DNA from: Larkinella sp. C7
GTDB lineage: Bacteria > Bacteroidota > Bacteroidia > Cytophagales > Spirosomataceae
Length of the DNA: 64,000 nucleotides
Direction: 5' to 3'
Assembly (NCBI RefSeq): GCF_006149005.1
Contig: NZ_VBSL01000001.1
Span: 868,001-932,000 of the forward strand
The notes under the pieces were generated by a model. It saw only the letters and a list, made by a program, of their open reading frames with translations, ran no database searches and had not been told where the DNA came from. Shown here one piece after another: positions 62,706 to 64,000 of this stretch (position 1 is the stretch's first letter; each line of letters starts with the position of its first letter). Made by a program: the position numbers and the translations under genes.

Positions 62706-64000
62706 ATGATAGAGCACTATTTAAAAATTCATTCAAACCGCATTGTCTCCAGCTATTTCGTGCTGCTGGCCGATGTTTGTATCTCCATCGGTTCGTTCCT
62801 GATCGCTTTTTTGCTGCGGTTTAATTTCGAAGTAACGGCCATTTATGCCGATTACTTTCTGTACTGCCTGGGTCTCACAGTCGGAATCCGGTCTCTGTTT
62901 TTTGTGCTGTTTCGCTCCCACCAGGGCATTATCCGCCACACCAGCCTGGAAGACATTCTGCTGCTGCTGTATGCGGTTACCGCCGGGAGCACGCTTACGG
63001 CCTTCGGAACCTATTTCGGCTGGCAAGCCGGTTACCTCGTATATTACGTACCGGTATCGATTCTGATGATCGATTATTGCTGCTGTCTCGTAGCGCTGTC
63101 GCTAAGCCGGTTTCTGGTCAAAGCGTTTTACTGGCACCTGCGGTCGATTACGCGGGGCACGCCACCCCAGCCGATTTTGATCTACGGAGCCGGCAAAACC
63201 GGTTTGCTCACCCGCAACGCGCTGGCGCAGGACCCCACGCAACGGTATACGGTTCTGGCCTTCATCGACGACAATCCGTACAAAATCAACAAAGTCATTC
63301 AGGGGTTGCCGGTCGTTTCGCGGCAGGAAGCTTACAAACGCTATATTCGGAAACAAACCATTCCACCGCAGATTCTGCTGGCGATGGGGGCCATCAGTCC
63401 GAAGAAAAAAACGGAAATCACCGATTTTTTCCTGCAATACCACGTTTCGGTCAAAACCATACCCACGGTTGAACAATGGATCGACGGCCGGCTGAATGCG
63501 TTTCAGATCCGTGACATTCGCATCGAGGACCTCCTCGGTCGCTCACCCATTCAGCTGGAAAACAGGGCCATCCGTGAACAACTCAGCGATCAGGTCGTGA
63601 TGGTGACCGGGGCCGCCGGTTCAATTGGTGCCGAACTCATCCGGCAGGTGTTGCGCCACCGTCCCCACACCGTTGTGCTGGTCGATCAGGCGGAATCGGC
63701 CTTGTTCGATCTGGAATTCAAACTGCGCCGGGAATACCAGGCGATGGCGAGCGAGGTCAACGTGATCGTGAAAATTGCGGACATTTCCGACGAGTTTCGG
63801 ATGCGGCATATTTTCCGGGAAACCCGCCCGACGATTGTCTTTCATGCCGCAGCCTACAAGCACGTTCCGCTCATGGAAGAACATCCGTACGAAGCCGTGC
63901 GGGTGAACGTGCTGGGAACGCAGATTGTCGCGGATCTGTCGCTGAAATTTGGCGTCCGCACGTTCGTCATGATTTCGACCGACAAGGCCGTCAACCCCAC
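62706..64000 (+). CDS. WbpM/FlaA1-type nucleotide-sugar dehydratase, 5' part (runs off window)
   Basis: The open frame from ATG 62706 runs to the end of the window (431 codons so far). The N-terminal half has four membrane helices (FVLLADVCISIGSFLIAFLL, YFLYCLGLTVGIRSLFFVLF and two more). A first Rossmann fold follows (ILIYGAGKTGLLTRNAL), then the catalytic short-chain dehydrogenase domain with VMVTGAAGSIGAELIRQVL, VFHAAAYKHVPLMEEHPYEA and MISTDKAVNPT. In this family the enzyme is a UDP-N-acetylhexosamine 4,6-dehydratase in capsule or O-antigen synthesis. It probably opens a polysaccharide cluster to the right. The frame was read directly from the bases; the stop lies outside. Confidence 0.93.
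   Translation, partial: MIEHYLKIHSNRIVSSYFVLLADVCISIGSFLIAFLLRFNFEVTAIYADYFLYCLGLTVGIRSLFFVLFRSHQGIIRHTSLEDILLLLYAVTAGSTLTAFGTYFGWQAGYLVYYVPVSILMIDYCCCLVALSLSRFLVKAFYWHLRSITRGTPPQPILIYGAGKTGLLTRNALAQDPTQRYTVLAFIDDNPYKINKVIQGLPVVSRQEAYKRYIRKQTIPPQILLAMGAISPKKKTEITDFFLQYHVSVKTIPTVEQWIDGRLNAFQIRDIRIEDLLGRSPIQLENRAIREQLSDQVVMVTGAAGSIGAELIRQVLRHRPHTVVLVDQAESALFDLEFKLRREYQAMASEVNVIVKIADISDEFRMRHIFRETRPTIVFHAAAYKHVPLMEEHPYEAVRVNVLGTQIVADLSLKFGVRTFVMISTDKAVNP

Noticed and set aside
1-64000. tRNA, rRNA, riboswitch and CRISPR signals
   Set aside because: I checked the gaps for T-loop-like GGTTCRA patterns, evenly spaced repeats and known riboswitch cores and found none that hold up.

Overview
The window reads as chromosome of a Bacteroidota, order Cytophagales, most like Spirosoma/Larkinella-type Spirosomataceae. 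The reasons are SusC/SusD and FecR, type IX secretion C-terminal domains, LytS/LytTR regulation, DUF4249, DUF2851 and DUF6624 proteins, promoters of the TTG-N19/20-TAnnTTTG type, and moderate GC. The genus is inference. No rRNA, tRNA, CRISPR array, intact insertion sequence or phage was seen.

Layout. 1-5916: housekeeping genes (3' part of ileS, a racemase, menA, a glutathione peroxidase, argS). 6353-8159: a secreted protein and a small membrane protein. 8390-14983, leftward: LytS-type kinase, LytTR regulator, an unusual exported hydrolase-like/beta-barrel protein, a TonB-dependent receptor and a DUF4249 lipoprotein. 15125-24800: a GH140-like glycosidase, a Sua5-like protein beside the CCA-adding enzyme, a ferritin-like protein, DUF2851, pyrF, rfbC, a CpsB-like PHP protein with altered metal ligands, and a PfpI/Hsp31-like protein. 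26054-36469, leftward: a glycan-utilisation operon, FecR-SusC-SusD-isomerase-DUF1080-Gfo/Idh-DUF6807, whose four enzyme-like products all carry export signals. 36708-39109: two tandem CAP-domain proteins. 39390-43026: acyl-CoA synthetase, a small exported protein and a nucleotidyltransferase. 43354-48215: phenylalanine/tyrosine catabolism (homogentisate dioxygenase, HPPD, phenylalanine hydroxylase, MarR, fumarylacetoacetase). 48412-55850: DUF1801, DUF6624, gamma-glutamyltransferase, an ABC permease, a DUF2236 oxygenase and mnmE. 56310-57923: a gene-poor AT-rich stretch with a DUF1016 remnant. 57924-64000: a 1176-residue calcium-repeat surface protein, a T9SS-sorted partner and the start of a WbpM/FlaA1-type dehydratase.

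The most unusual signal lies between the genes. About sixteen junctions hold long, often near-perfect inverted repeats (stems of about 12-41 bp) without U-tracts. They fall into recognisable sequence families. Two (3422-3495 and 41074-41149) have 30-31 bp perfect stems, 14-nt loops and the same loop core GCTGACGC. Two others (29511-29596 and 54369-54459) are homologous copies. One (43052-43146) sits between divergent genes, where a terminator is not needed. I know of no named family for them.
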